Positions 24,401 through 34,820 of a stretch of DNA of 64,000 bases are shown here, one piece after another. Position numbers and translations under genes: made by a program. Numbering within the stretch: position 1 is the first letter of the stretch; every line of letters begins with the position of its first letter. Location of the stretch: positions 993,058-1,057,057 of the forward strand of contig JABACO010000011.1 in assembly GCA_013339895.1 (NCBI GenBank). The letters are read 5' to 3'. The DNA is from Ephydatia muelleri (Eukaryota; Porifera; Demospongiae; Spongillida; Spongillidae). The notes under the pieces are model-generated. The model saw only the letters and a program-made list of their open reading frames with translations, was not told where the DNA came from and did no database searches.

Positions 24401-27400
24401 GCTCTCGGCCCCCGAAATCACACTGGGGGGCACAACACTGACCAAGAGGGAGGAGAGAAGTACCCCCTCCACTATCTCGCAGGACAGTTTCTTGATGGCG
24501 TCCCTTTGGTGTTGCAGGTCCAGCCTGTGCCAGAGGCTGTAGCAAGTAGCAGCCACTAGAAGGCCTTTCTTCCACTCACCCACAGCAGAAAGGAACTCGC
24601 AGGCTTCCTCCCACAGCCCACAGAGGAGCATCAGCTGCACGGCATAGTCTGGGGACCAGAGGCTGCTGACTCCTTGCTCTGAGAGTGCCCTTGTGACACT
24701 AGACCTGTCGAGTTCCAGGTTCCACGACGCTCCACAGGGCACAGACACTGGGGGCGTAACATGCCACGACGAAGGGGGTAAGATATGCGGATGACTGGCT
24801 GGAAAAATAAGAAGCCTCTGGTTGCAAAAGAAGGCCGCCATGAACCTAGAGAGGCTAACAAGCACGGCGGCGCCGGCTTCTGTCAACACCCCCACCTTAT
24901 TCGACATCCGTTCTGCATCGGACACAATGCGTTCGAATCCAGTGGTACCAGTCAGCGACACTCCGGAGGACTGCCCCACACCTTTTGCCAAACTGGTAGA
25001 GGGAACGAGTCCCAAACTACCCCATGCCTCGCGAGGGAAGAGGTGCGAGCTGCCGATCTCAAGCGCGCACTTGAAGTCGTAGCTTTCCAGGCGACGATAC
25101 AATGCTGAGAGCGAAGAGGACACAGCATCGTTGGATAAAGTGATTGGGTTGCCATGGCAACACGGCTTGCTTGCTTTGTCATTCCAAGAGATGGGCATTC
25201 CCAGGGCCGATACAGATGGTCCGAGCAGCCGAGCAATGGCATCAAGCAAGTTATGCACACTGCTCGCAGAACTCCTTATGCCAGCCCTGACCTGCCTGTA
25301 CAGCCCTCCCCATTTCAGGACCATCGGCTCCTTCCTTCTGCTCTTCCACTGCTTCATCCTTGCCCTACAGAGCCTCAGATCGTCCAATAGAATGGTCAAA
25401 AGCTTCCCAGCCGAAAACAGCGAGGACGACAGTGGGATTGAGGATAAGAAACGCATGTCTGTGCCAACAAGGTTTGGGGCCGGAGAATAGGTAGACTCAA
25501 GAGAGGACAATACCCACTGTAAACACTGTGTAATGGTGTCCACACCATTTCCCACGGAGCCAACCAGGTCCAACAGCATCTGAAAGTCAAGCTTGGAGCA
25601 CAGCAGGGCCCTCATCCGGCCGTGCAGTGTCAAAGTGTGGGACACGATGACCTGGGCAAGGGCGTTGGCGAGGAGAGACGAGTGAGCAAAGCGGGCGTGC
25701 TCGAGGCTATCCAAGCCCAGCAGCTCCAGGCACGTGGACACAACGTCCTCCCACTCCTTCCCCTTCGAGGTGCAGAGGAATCCCACAACGGATGCAAGCG
25801 TGGAGACGGCCAGCACACTGGAGCGAACAAGGGCCATCCTTAGGCGGCCGACTTGTGAGTTGGAATAAAACTTTGAAGACGGGTACGCTCCATTCCCAGC
25901 TTCCAGAGGGCCGCAGGACAAGAGCAGTGCCCAGGCAGAGTACAGGTCGGGCAAGGCCTTTGTCACTGAGGACATTGAGAAGCCGGCACACCTCACAAGA
26001 CTGGCACCCCCTGTCAAGGTGAGAGTGGGATCAAGGTCGCCGTCGACGACGTCGGCAAAATGAATGACCCCTCCCTCCCGATTCAGCAATGCTGGATCCA
26101 ACGGTCCCCATGTTCCTCCTCTCCCGCTCGCTCCAAGGGTCCCGCCCAGTGTTCCTTCCAGTGCATTGTCTGGTTCTCTTGTCGCAATGTTCTGAGTTGC
26201 ACCGAGGCACGATGCCGATCCCAGCGCACCATCGCGATCCTCACCACCGGTACTGGTATTGAACTGCTCTGCTGCCACCTCCAAGGGAACGAGGCCCAGG
26301 ACAGAGCGGGCAACGTTGGTCAGCGATGTAACAATGTTTGGAAGAGAGGGAGAGGTCAGTTTGAGGACGGTGAAGCAGTAACCATCAGAGCAGATAAACG
26401 TGGGAGAAAAGGGGTGAGTTGACACGGAGAACCTCTGCCTCAAGGCATCCCTCTCAGATGACTCTGAAGTTTCATGGGTGGTCATCATCTTGTCCGTAGA
26501 ACTGTGGAGAGGAAAAAGAACAAAGGCTGAATGGAGGGAGGGAGGGAAGGGAGGAGGGAGAGGGGAGGAGAGGGGAGAGGGAGGGAGAGGGGAGGGAGGG
26601 AGGAGGAAGGAGGGAGGGAGGAGGGAGGGAGGAGGGAGGGAGGAGGGAGGGAGGGAGGGAGGAGGGAGGGAGGAGGGAGGGAGGAGGGAGGAGGGAGGGA
26701 GGAGGGAGGGAGGAGGGAGGAGGAGGGAGGGAGGAGGGAGGGAGGAGGGAGGGAGGAGGGAGGGAGGAGGGAGGGAGGGAGGAGGGAGGGAGGGACATTA
26801 AATGGATAGGAAATTGGAATTTAGATAAATGAGGGAAAGGCAGGGCACCAGGGATATCGAAATGCGCACGAATCGGAAGAGAACTGTAAAAAGGTTACAA
26901 GTGTGTGCCTACATGACAGTGATGAGTGGATGCAGAGGGAGAGAGGGAGCAGGACCCATGTCAAGTGAGCAGCCATGGGTGGTGAGCAAAACGGGATGAC
27001 CAAAGCGTGGCATAATTAGCACACTTCCTCTCTTGTTGATGCAAGCCAAGAATAGACCATCGGCAGTCCATGCCATGTCTGCAATCCAGTAGGTCCTGAC
27101 AAGCCCCAAGTGCAGAGATGTGAGGAAATCAGAAAACATAACAATGCATGGAAAGGGAACCCTGGAAGAGGGAGAGGGAGGAAGGGAAGGGAAGGAGGAA
27201 GGGAAGGAGGGAGGAGGGAGAAAGGAGGGGAGAGGAGGGAAAGGGAAGAGGGAGGAAGGAGGGAGGGGAGAGAGGAGGGAAAGGGAAGGAGGGAGGAAGG
27301 GAAGAGGGAGGAGGGAGGGAGGGGAGAGAGGAGGGAAAGGGAAGGAGGGAGGAAGGGAAGAGGGAGGAAGGAGGGAGGGGAGAGAGGAGGGAAAGGGAAG

Positions 27401-30024
27401 GAGGGAGGAAGGGAAGAGGGAGGAAGGAGGGAGGAAGGGAGGGAGTCCTGAGGGGAGAGAGGAGGGAAAGGGAAAGAGGAGGAGAAGGAAGAGAGGAGGA
27501 GAAGGAAGAGAGGAGGAGAAGGAAGAGAGGAGGAGAAGGAAGAGAGGAGAGGGAGGAGGGGAGGGGAGGGAAAATAGGAGGGAAGGGAGAGAAGAGGGGA
27601 AGGAAGGAGGGGAAGTGATGGTAGGGAAGAGATGGAGGGGAAGTGACAATAGGAAAGATGTGGATGCGGAGATGGAGGAAAATGCTTCACAGTAGAGAAG
27701 GAGAAACAGAGTGTGTGTGGCAAGGGGATAACACACAATAGTAGATTGGATACACAACATATGATGTGGTTAAAGTTAGGAGTTGAAACAATGGAGTGCA
27801 TGACAATTCCAAATGTGAATACCTGCCCATTCTGTCTTTTTTCTGTTTCTTTCCAGCATACATAGTAACTGGGAGGCCCACCTCCGTTAGCAACGAGAAG
27901 AAAAACACAACAGAGTCATCTGCATTGGGACAGTTGACAGCCAGGGCAAGCACACTTCCTGTGGGGCAGAACGCCATGCGGTATCCGCCCTTGCGAAGTG
28001 GAGGCGCCTGGCACAAGGATACGGGAGTGGCCTTCCACGAGGCTTGGAACGGGACAGCATCCTGCAGCCCACTTGGCTCAGACACCGCACCGGCTAGCTC
28101 TGCATCATGGGTGACGTTGGAAGAAGGGAAACTTGGTGGTGGCATTTCATTTGCAAGCACGTTCCCTCTAATCACTGGAGCTATGGCCATAGGATACAAG
28201 ATGCAACAGCAGTATAGCATCCTATCCCATACAAACATCCCAAAATACTTTACCTATGGGAGTTGCTGGGTCCAGAACCAGACCCTGAGCTGAGTCCAGA
28301 ACCGGGTTCAGAGCTGGCTGAAATCGGTCATTGTAGAAAGTCAATTTTGAAGCGGTTACAAGAGTGTGGCCACTAAGCGATGAAGGGAGTGTGTGTGTGA
28401 TGGAGACTTGATGAGGTGAGTACCACTGGATCAAAAGGTGGCTCAGCACTGTTTCAGATGTGCCGTGGTTGGTGTGCACAAATGCAATACTGCAGCAGTC
28501 TCCAAGTTCCTGTGCACATAATGTGTACACACATGCAGCAAATTTTTTTAACGTACAATTTTTCGCAATTGTGGGTGCATATGTGAATTTGCATGTGAAT
28601 GTATGTATGTATTCGGGACATGTGCATTCACACATGTATTGAAAGGGGAGACAAGTCAAACAAAAATACGGAGGCATCCCATCTTCTCACCTGGTGGCCA
28701 TAGAAACAGACTTGCACTCCCATCTCAGGAGGCAAAGGCCGCACCAACACAGCAGACACTGACACCTTCCACCACTGGGGTACCCTCCCCTCCCCCACCC
28801 TCCACAGGTACACTTCAGACTGGCGCACAATCAGGGCACCGAGCACTCCACTATCTGCTACAAACAGCTTGCAGGCTGCGGAAACACATGGACACATCAT
28901 ACATACTGGCACACACAGGTACACATGGATACTGGTGGGATTGAAGGTCGAAAGGCATACATGTGCATTATTTCTATGTGGGTGGCTTGATACTCCAAAA
29001 CATCGGTTAATTAAACTAGTTACATACTCAGTTATACTCTCTTTTCAACAACTCACACTAAGCTTTGTAATACTAATTCATTTCACACCCCCTGTACCAG
29101 AGCCAGCTAAGCTCAAGCCCCTACACTTTGATCAATAACATCTCTCTCTGTGCTGAACATAAGCCACATCAAGTGTTCCGTATAATTGGATAGTTTCCAC
29201 GAAAAGGGACCTAATGTTTTTCCAAGATTTCAATTTTTATTTTTTGTTGATATTCTAGAAGTCTGAAATGTCCTCTACACATTGCTTCTTACGCACTGAG
29301 AATTGGTCATGGAGTTGTAAGGCACTGAATTTTAATTAGCCACACATTTCTATTGCGTACTGAAATGTAGGTCCCTTTTCGCAGAAGCGATCCTATTTAA
29401 AGACTCTTGATGAAAACAAAATTATATAGTCCATTATTAAAAGACGTGTGATGTCTTGTACATACGTGTACAGCAGACCTGTGGAATTCGTCTCACTCTA
29501 TTAACATCAATACAATAACCTTTTCCCATTCGTTCTAAAGCACATAAAGGCTCTACAAGGAGTGTGCCTTACCTCTGAGTACGGCCAGGTTGTCGTCGTC
29601 GCCTCTTTTGTTGGTCTCCTGACCTGACAAAGGACTTATGTACGTCCAAAGCTCTTGCGTATGTTCGTGCCAAGTAAAAACGTCGCCAAAAGTCGTTATG
29701 CCAGCAAGAAAGGCGCCATTTGAAGAGTGGCAGGTGAGAATAATGCGCGAGTCAATGGAAGCCAGGGAAGGAAACGTTTTCTTTGTCTTTCCTGTGCTCG
29801 GTGACAGCTGGCTGATGCGCCAGTAGTCCAGCAAGTACAACCCCATAGTAGACCCACCCTTAATGTATCCATTAAAAAACAAAAAACAAAACATATCCAG
29901 TGAAATAGTATTTTATAAATTCACACTAAGCTTCTGTTACCTCTCCGAGCCACGCCATCTTTGGCCATGGCTTTTTGCGCTTTATTGAGGCTGACGCCAG
30001 AACCTCCAAGCTAAGCTCCATCAT
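12481..30024 (-). CDS. CPLANE1: CPLANE1 homologue (ciliogenesis and planar polarity effector 1)
   Basis: Scaffold of the CPLANE complex at the basal body in vertebrates, needed for IFT assembly; human mutations cause Joubert syndrome 17. I assembled 22 exons: 30024-29941, 29858-29573, 28875-28691, 28509-28254, 28180-27823, 27161-26913, 26501-24158, 23591-23333, 23109-22970, 22872-21325, 21265-21087, 20980-20032, 19768-19643, 19568-18460, 17710-16292, 16181-16007, 15674-15022, 14793-14622, 14567-14515, 14186-14017, 13360-13212, 12573-12481. All junctions are GT-AG and every phase joins, giving about 3651 codons (human about 3200). The start MMELSLEVLASASIKRKKPW matches the human N-terminus pattern (LEIL..SIKQKKPWP), as do SGKTKK..PSL and WTADGLFLACINKRGSVL. 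The N-terminal part is beta-propeller-like. Exons 14-15 are Pro-rich and probably disordered. Exon 13's donor (TTA|GTAAGT) is the least certain. Confidence 0.9.
12898..13148. mobile_element. MITE, GGGATC..TTACC-end family, copy 1 (CPLANE1 intron 21)
   Basis: A 251-bp element with terminal inverted repeats: GGGATCATTACCACGAAAAG at the left and the complement of CGGAAACGATCCC at the right. The interior holds TCTAGAAGTCTGAAATGTCC and CTCTACACATTGCTTCTTA, shared with 29188-29393 and 34821-34953. It is non-coding and lies inside an intron. Confidence 0.85.
14226..14462. mobile_element. 237-bp MITE with 9-bp target duplication (CPLANE1 intron 19)
   Basis: Terminal inverted repeats of about 50 bp beginning T(A/G)GTCTCGGTCCCAGACCCA. 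The element is flanked by the direct repeat GGAAGATCC (14217-14225 and 14463-14471). A duplication of 8-9 bp fits hAT or Mutator-type transposition. No coding capacity. It sits cleanly inside an intron. Confidence 0.85.
15834..15874. repeat. Short perfect hairpin (17-bp stem, 7-nt loop)
   Basis: TTTCCACATGCACATCC pairs perfectly with GGATGTGCATGTGGAAA around the loop CCAACGT. It lies in CPLANE1 intron 16. It is shorter than a typical animal miRNA precursor, so only a structural hairpin is claimed. Confidence 0.8.
17390..17580 (-). repeat. Coding tandem repeat in CPLANE1 exon 15 (QAPPTxPSQPQ)
   Basis: Within exon 15 the protein reads successive copies of QAPPTEPSQPQ, QAPPTKPSQPQ and QAPPTGPSQPH, preceded by a diverged QAPPIGPSQPQ copy. 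The DNA unit is about 30-33 bp (GTGGGTGGAGCTTGGGGTTG). The repeat keeps the reading frame and extends a Pro/Gln-rich disordered segment. It is likely polymorphic in length. Confidence 0.8.
17942..18358. repeat. 31-bp minisatellite (CPLANE1 intron 14), about 13 units
   Basis: Unit CCACCAATACCCTCTGCTCC + AATGTACCCCT, nearly perfect from about 18060 onward and diverged at the lower end. Because 31 is not a multiple of 3, the array reads open in all frames with a 31-residue super-period. It lies between two confirmed splice sites (18460 donor side and 17710 acceptor side), so it is intronic and not coding. A poly-A run at 17760-17774 lies nearby. Confidence 0.95.
26533..26796. repeat. Polypurine tract GGGAGGGAGGA (CPLANE1 intron 6)
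   Basis: About 264 bp of almost pure G/A on the plus strand, built of GGAGGGA and GGAGGGAGGGA units with mirror symmetry. In the sense RNA it is a C/U tract placed just upstream of the exon 7 acceptor at 26502. It has quadruplex and triplex (H-DNA) potential. Confidence 0.95.
27165..27640. repeat. Polypurine tract with about 57-bp sub-periods (CPLANE1 intron 5)
   Basis: About 475 bp of nearly uninterrupted G/A on the plus strand, made of GGGAAGGAGGGAGGAAGGGA-like blocks that recur roughly every 57 bp, then GGAGAAGGAAGAGA repeats (27475-27545). On the sense strand this C/U tract runs directly into the exon 6 acceptor AG (27163-27162). The open frames within it are artefacts of missing T-containing stops. 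Confidence 0.95.
29188..29393. mobile_element. MITE, GGGATC-end family, copy 2 (CPLANE1 intron 2)
   Basis: A 206-bp element with ends GGATAGTTTCCACGAAAAGG and the complement of GGTCCCTTTTCGCAGAAGCG. It shares the interior AGAAGTCTGAAATGTCCTCT with the copy in intron 21 of the same gene. Non-coding. Confidence 0.85.
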
Positions 30025-30180
30025 CAAGTACTCGGTTACTTCTGTTGTTTCGCGCCTTCACCCCGCCATGGCGCGACTTTAAATGTTCGTAACCAAATAA
30101 TCACGTGAGTAACCGCATTATAATGTGCACAAATCCACTCTCCGCAAAAATTAACGAATAAACCAAAGCGGCAGGACCCT
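30025..30180 (-). promoter_or_regulatory. Putative CPLANE1 promoter region
   Basis: Sequence just upstream of the CPLANE1 start. It contains an E-box CACGTG (30102-30107) and two direct GTAACC half-sites (30089-30094 and 30109-30114) that resemble one half of an RFX X-box, the ciliary-gene element. No complete X-box is seen, so ciliary regulation is only a suggestion. Confidence 0.3.
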
Positions 30181-30247
30181 TCTATGTACATACTGAATTT
30201 GAACATTCCTGCCCCACCCCTACCTCTCGATGGCCCTGTACTGCACT

Positions 30248-30301
30248 CATAAAGTGGCTTCCAAAATTGCGTTGTCTCACAATTTTGGCAACCACTTTAT
30301 G
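30248..30301. repeat. 54-bp imperfect hairpin
   Basis: CATAAAGTGG(CT/TT)..CCAAAATTG pairs with CAATTTTGGCAACCACTTTATG around a short loop (GTTGTCTCA), with two mismatches. Probably a tiny MITE relic. Only this copy was noticed. Confidence 0.7.
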
Positions 30302-31149
30302 TAATTACATGTATCACTAGCTCCATTCAGAAAGGTCATTGGATAATAAGCTTAGTAGTGGAACAATGGCTTAAGTAAAGACTAATAATATTCAATTCTA
30401 ATGTGCAGATTTTTTTTCTTTTTTTTTCGTCTTGATAAAAATATACATACTTATAGCAACCATTAAACAACACTCAAAGGAGAGGGGGTTGGAGGCAAGT
30501 TGGAGGCAAAGTTCCCAAAATTGATGCAGCATCCCCCCTCTGAATGGCAACAGAAAACATTTGCAGAAAGTATGCAAGAGAGCTTTAGTTTCAAAGGCAA
30601 AAAATGTGCAGATTGACTTTTAATAAATTAATACATTATTTTAATCGTATCAACAATATTGTGGTGTTCACCGAAAGAGGGGGGAAAAAATGCAATAATG
30701 CACATTTTTGATAATATCTCATATAATGTTATCATGCCAATTACATTTTTAGATTCAGCATCCATTTCTGAACAGAGTAAATTCATCATGACTTGTAAAA
30801 AAAAAAAAAAACGCACAATAGTAAAAAACTGCTTGTCAGGTTGGATGTTCAAAGCTATAACTCCTCTATTTTTTCAATTAAGATACCAAAGTTTTTTTAT
30901 ATGTACCCAATACAGGTAGATACTTATTTGTATTGAGCTCTAGGTAGTGTGTGTATTATTTGCACTGTAGGTGTGAGAAAGGTTATAGTAATACTTTGGA
31001 TTTATGTCGATTTGTTTATTGGTGCTGATGGAAATGTGCATTTTATTAGTGTATTGCTGTGTATGTATTTCTGTGTTCCATGTATTATTAATAACAATCT
31101 GACTACCCTTTGGATGATGGCAAAAAGTCGGGAAAGCAACCAGAATGTC
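30302..31149. other. Intergenic, no gene seen
   Basis: T-rich and A-rich sequence upstream of CPLANE1 and before the retroelement cluster. No gene is supported. Confidence 0.5.
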
Positions 31150-31179
31150 TCAATGGAGACCACATCTTGACAGTAGTTC

Positions 31180-31712
31180 TGCAGTTTCTCTCGGCCGTTC
31201 AGGAATGACAGGTAAAGCCTGTCGGATGCTGTTATCTGGTGGCATCGCACCAAATAACAACACAACCTGGCGCTTATTGCAGGCCAAGCATCCATCTTGC
31301 CCACCCCCAGTGACCCCAGATGTTACTTCTGAGCCTATCACACTAAGTCCTTCCTTTAACATACTCCCAATCTTGAGATCCTTCCCTAAAGGAACCTCTC
31401 CAGGCCCTTCAGGTCTTTCTGTTCAACACCTTTTGGATACCATATCTGTTCCTCTTTGCACACCAATAGGTACCTCCCTTAAGGGTATTGTGAACCTTCT
31501 AGCCTCTGGAAAGGTCCCTGTGTGTGTGTCAGCATATTTGGCAGGCGGCAAACTGATAGCACTAGATAAGAGCAAGGAAGGTAGCCCACCAGATGTTAGG
31601 CCCATAGCAGTGGGGGGAACATTATGTAGGCTTACAGGGAAATGTATCTGCACCATCCTAAGGAACAAGTTCTCTTCATTGTTTGAGCCCTCACAATTCG
31701 GGGTTGCTAAGT
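31180..31712 (+). mobile_element. LINE reverse transcriptase, N-terminal part
   Basis: A plus-strand open frame with the RT beginning: GRSGMTGKACRMLLSGGIAP, then SPGPSGLSVQHLLDTISVPL, ASGKVPVCVSAYLAGGKLIA, DVRPIAVGGTLCRLTGKCI and SLFEPSQFGVA. The motif order (PGPSGL; the L.PI.K-like AYLAGGKLIAL; RPIAVG) is that of RT domains 0-2. The sequence stops resembling RT right after QFGVA at about 31712. The continuation (CKAGAEK...) is found on the opposite strand starting at 32336. Confidence 0.8.
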
Positions 31713-31796
31713 CCCACTCGCTGTGGAGATCGGTAGTAAAGTATGATTTTTCGGAGAGAGGCGGGGCTTCATGCAATTTCGGTTCGGACGATTTAG

Positions 31797-32336
31797 TTTG
31801 AATGTCCAGGTTTGGAAGGAGAGATGACTCCACCACTGGAGGAAAATGTGAGTTTCCATTCCTGCTGAAAAGTGCACACTTGGAAAGGTTTATGTGAAGC
31901 CCCAAGTGTGGACCAAGCTCTTCAATAAGGTGCAGTGCATGTATTACTGTGGACCTCTCCCCTGCAAGGACTCCATCATCAAGATACCAAGCTTCCAGTA
32001 TGAGATGGAGACAGTCGTCATCTACCTCTATGCTGGTAACAAGCTTATGGAGGACAAGGGCAAACAGCATAGGGCCCAGTGGGTCACCTTGCTGTACTCC
32101 TGACTGAGAACTTACCTGGCCCATAAGGTGCCACAATGAACTATGAGATCCATAGCACCACGAGACCCATGGTAGAAGCTCAGGGAAGAATGTAGCACAC
32201 TCATCCAAGACTGCCTGCTTAGATACCATGTTAAAGGCATTCAAGATGTCCACCTTGAAAACTACGAAGTCGTCACTCAACCAGTTGTCTTCAATGCATC
32301 TCCTCAAGCTGTGCACAATCTTCTCTGCACCTGCTT
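31797..32336 (-). mobile_element. LINE reverse transcriptase, palm part, inverted
   Basis: A minus-strand frame starting VCKAGAEKIVHSLRRCIEDN and giving the RT palm: FVVFKVDILNAFNMVSKQAV (catalytic Asp of motif A), SQSGVQQGDPLGPMLFALVL (motif B), AWYLDDGVLAG (catalytic YLDD, motif C) and LGPHLGLHINLSKC (motif D). It ends at PNLDI near 31797. It continues exactly where the plus-strand piece at 31180-31712 stops, so the two were once one domain. Confidence 0.8.
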
Positions 32337-33660
32337 TACATACAACGATAACATGAACAGTTTACAGAGAGGCGGGACAGGATGGCTCGGGAATTTGCTC
32401 TCACAAGGGCCAAATGAAGCCTTCCACATATTTCATTGCACACAAGTGACTTGGGACGGCCCTGCCTCGTGGACAAACGAGTTGCAAGTCTAGAAAGTGC
32501 TTGAATGGCCTCAATACTCCAACATCCGTATGTCTCCACCACAAGAGGAATACAGACCCAGCCCAGTTCCCTGCACCTTTCATCATTCAGTCCATGCTTG
32601 TGGATCTGAGCAGCCACGGCAGCTGAACCTGCTGTCACACTTGCTTCTTGAAAAACTTGTGTGTTTAGCATCGATGTGACAGACAGGTCAAATGCCTCTG
32701 GCTTACCTAGGACCCAGTTTGGGACAAGAACATCAACTAGACGAGTATGTTGCCTAGACCACCCACCCATCTCTAGTTGTGGAGCAAGACATGCACGATG
32801 ATAAAAATCATTGAAGATGTCTCTCAACTTGTTGTGATGTGAGATGACATCACCCCCAATTTGCAACACAGTGCATGATGACCAAAAGCATCCAAGGCAG
32901 CATTACATTGAGAACAATGTTGGCCATGAGCAACTGGGATACCGAGCCACCATTTTATTGCCACCTGAAATTCTGAGGGTTCCAAGTGAAGGCCTACACT
33001 AGGGAATGGAGTAACTGATAACCAGCTGAAGCATGGGGTGATGAAATAGAAAGTAGACGAGCCCTGTCAATCAGGGTGGAGTTATCAAATTGTTTTCTAA
33101 ACTGGCAATCCTCAATTTTGTTTGATACGAACTTCTGAATAAGTGGGGAAGAGCTGTTATCAACAGAATCAGGAGTGTGTCAAGTAACAAAGGTCTATAG
33201 AGTGATGCAAGTACTTGTAAATGATAGCTGATGCTAGATTAGACCACCCTGACTTTATTTAAGTTGTGCCTGGTGCCACGCAGGATCAGGAGTGTACACT
33301 CGGCAAAACACGGCCACACCTCATCATCAAATAGACTGAGAACATCACCAGCTAAAGAAGGTGGGATAGTTCTGGCCAAGTGTATCAACCTGCAGAAACT
33401 CCCACATTGAAGAGTAGAAGCATGGCTACATGAGGATCTGAGATCCCACCTGGGCTAATTGCTGGAGCAGCTTGGAGGCATCCATATGCTTTTGAGCAGC
33501 ATACTTGGCACAAAACAAAAAATCTCTAATTGAGGCCCCAAGTATATCAAATGAGGCACGTTAGACTTTTTCACTTCATCTGGGAACATATTGAGGTCAT
33601 GGACACTAAATCATTTGCACTTGGACAAATTGATATGAAGACCAAGAGGAGGTCCCAAGT
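32337..33660 (-). mobile_element. LINE C-terminal part: RT end, Zn motif, endonuclease-like domain
   Basis: Minus strand, degenerate. It begins at the RT motif LGLHINLSKC (about 33640). After a decayed stretch comes the Zn motif WWLGIPVAHGQHCSQCNAAL, then FGHHALCC (about 32950-32890), GGDVISHHNKLRDIF and a well-kept C-terminal domain (LVDVLVPNWVLGKPEAFDLS, LGWVCIPLVVETYG, GRLHLALVRANSRAILSRL) ending at about 32336. RPADIL...ALDV-type spacing in the family resembles a PD-(D/E)xK endonuclease core, as in R2-like elements. That equation is inference. Confidence 0.75.
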
Positions 33661-33699
33661 CCTTTACAATAAAATAATAATAATAATGACGCTTAACAC

Positions 33700-33975
33700 A
33701 CATACCCTTATGGAAGCGGGAGTGTCTACAGGATCAGCTGCCCTAGCCACTGAAGGCAGAAAGCACAGGGCCAATGATGCTGGCTGGTTGTGTGTTCCCC
33801 TGGTAGCAGAGACTTATGGTGCATGGGGAAATGAAGATGTTGAAGCCTTCTCACAGCTGGCTCTCGGCTTGCCACTCTTACATGCAGGCCCAAGTCAGCT
33901 GTACTTGGGGACATCTATGGCAGACTCAACCTCCATCTAGTGAGGGCCAATGCCACTGCCGTCCTCACCCTTGAA
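33700..33975 (+). mobile_element. LINE C-terminal fragment
   Basis: A plus-strand frame from MEAGVSTGSAALATEGRKHR through WLCVPLVAETYGAWGNEDVE, with a late frameshift before the expected GRLNLHLVRANA sequence (visible as GGCAGACTCAACCTCC at 33917). It is the 3' end of a 5'-truncated insertion and is bounded by (AAT)n tracts on both sides (33673-33688 and 34015-34045). Confidence 0.75.
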
Positions 33976-34204
33976 TGAATAGGCTATGTTTAAGATTGTA
34001 CCCATGTGTATGAATAATAATAATAATAATGATAATAATAATACCGAGCCATCCTATCCCGCTCTCTGTAAACTGTTCGTGTTAGGTAAAGTACTGGAGG
34101 TAGTAGCATATCAATAATTTCCATTCGTGTATTCTCTTGTATATATGTATTCATCAATATGGAATGACAAAACTGTAGCAATAATAATAATAAATAAAAT
34201 ATGC

Positions 34205-34738
34205 ATCACTATTGAAGAATATAATGGCCGACTGAGGTCAGTACATTAGAAGCAGCCTCTCATACTCCATGCCGTCAAAAAGACCTTTCCTGCAAACTTG
34301 AAGATAGCCAATTTAATAAGCTATTTGCTAATTCATCTTTGTCAGACAGAGCACATCTATTACCTGTATCTTCCCTCCATGCTAGGAGCCTAGCTTTCTA
34401 TTATCCCTTCTCAAGTGCTTAACTTACAACTTGACCCTTTGGAATTTCAAACAGCCATACAGTGGTGGCTAGCCATGAGTGTCTCACAGTGTGCTAGCTG
34501 TCCCTACTGCCCCTCTCATTCTTTGGACTCCCTGGGCCACCATGCTTTGACTTGCAAACACGGAGGTGACGTGGACGCCCGCCATAACAGGCTTCGGGAT
34601 GTTTTGTGGAGTCATGCCGGAGAGCCTGCGTTAGTGTTCAGGTAGAGGTGGGGAGTGGTTACAGACTTCATGAGCACAGCAAACGACCAGCTGATGTTCT
34701 TGCTGCAAATTGGATGCTGGGCAAGCCGGCTGCATTCG
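34205..34738 (+). mobile_element. LINE C-terminal fragment, interrupted
   Basis: Plus strand: LSCKLEDSQFNKLFANSSLS, AIQWWLAMSVSQCASCPYCP, LDSLGHHALTCKHGGD and ARHNRLRDVL (34415-34605). Then, after a deletion and frameshift, VGSGYRLHEHSKRPADVLAA NWMLGKPAAF to 34738. The domain is cut off there by the short repeat at 34739. Confidence 0.75.
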
Positions 34739-34811
34739 TGTGAGGGCATATGCATGCGTACACGTATGCAGCACGGGAATGGGACTTGCTTCGCCATGTG
34801 CTGCATGTGCA
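34739..34811. repeat. Dispersed repeat of about 60-70 bp, copy 1
   Basis: Starts GTGTGAGGGCATATGCATGC and continues with a GCAGCACGGGAATGGGACT core and a GTGCTGCATGTG end. The same sequence lies at 36285-36345 in the third intron of the ENPP gene. Here it directly abuts the truncated LINE domain. Confidence 0.8.
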
Positions 34812-34820
34812 CGAATAATT

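Noticed and set aside
26472-27801. Long Gly/Arg/Glu-rich (+) and Ser/Pro-rich (-) open frames
   Set aside because: They arise from polypurine/polypyrimidine tracts in CPLANE1 introns 5 and 6. Only the parts matching exons 5-7 are coding.
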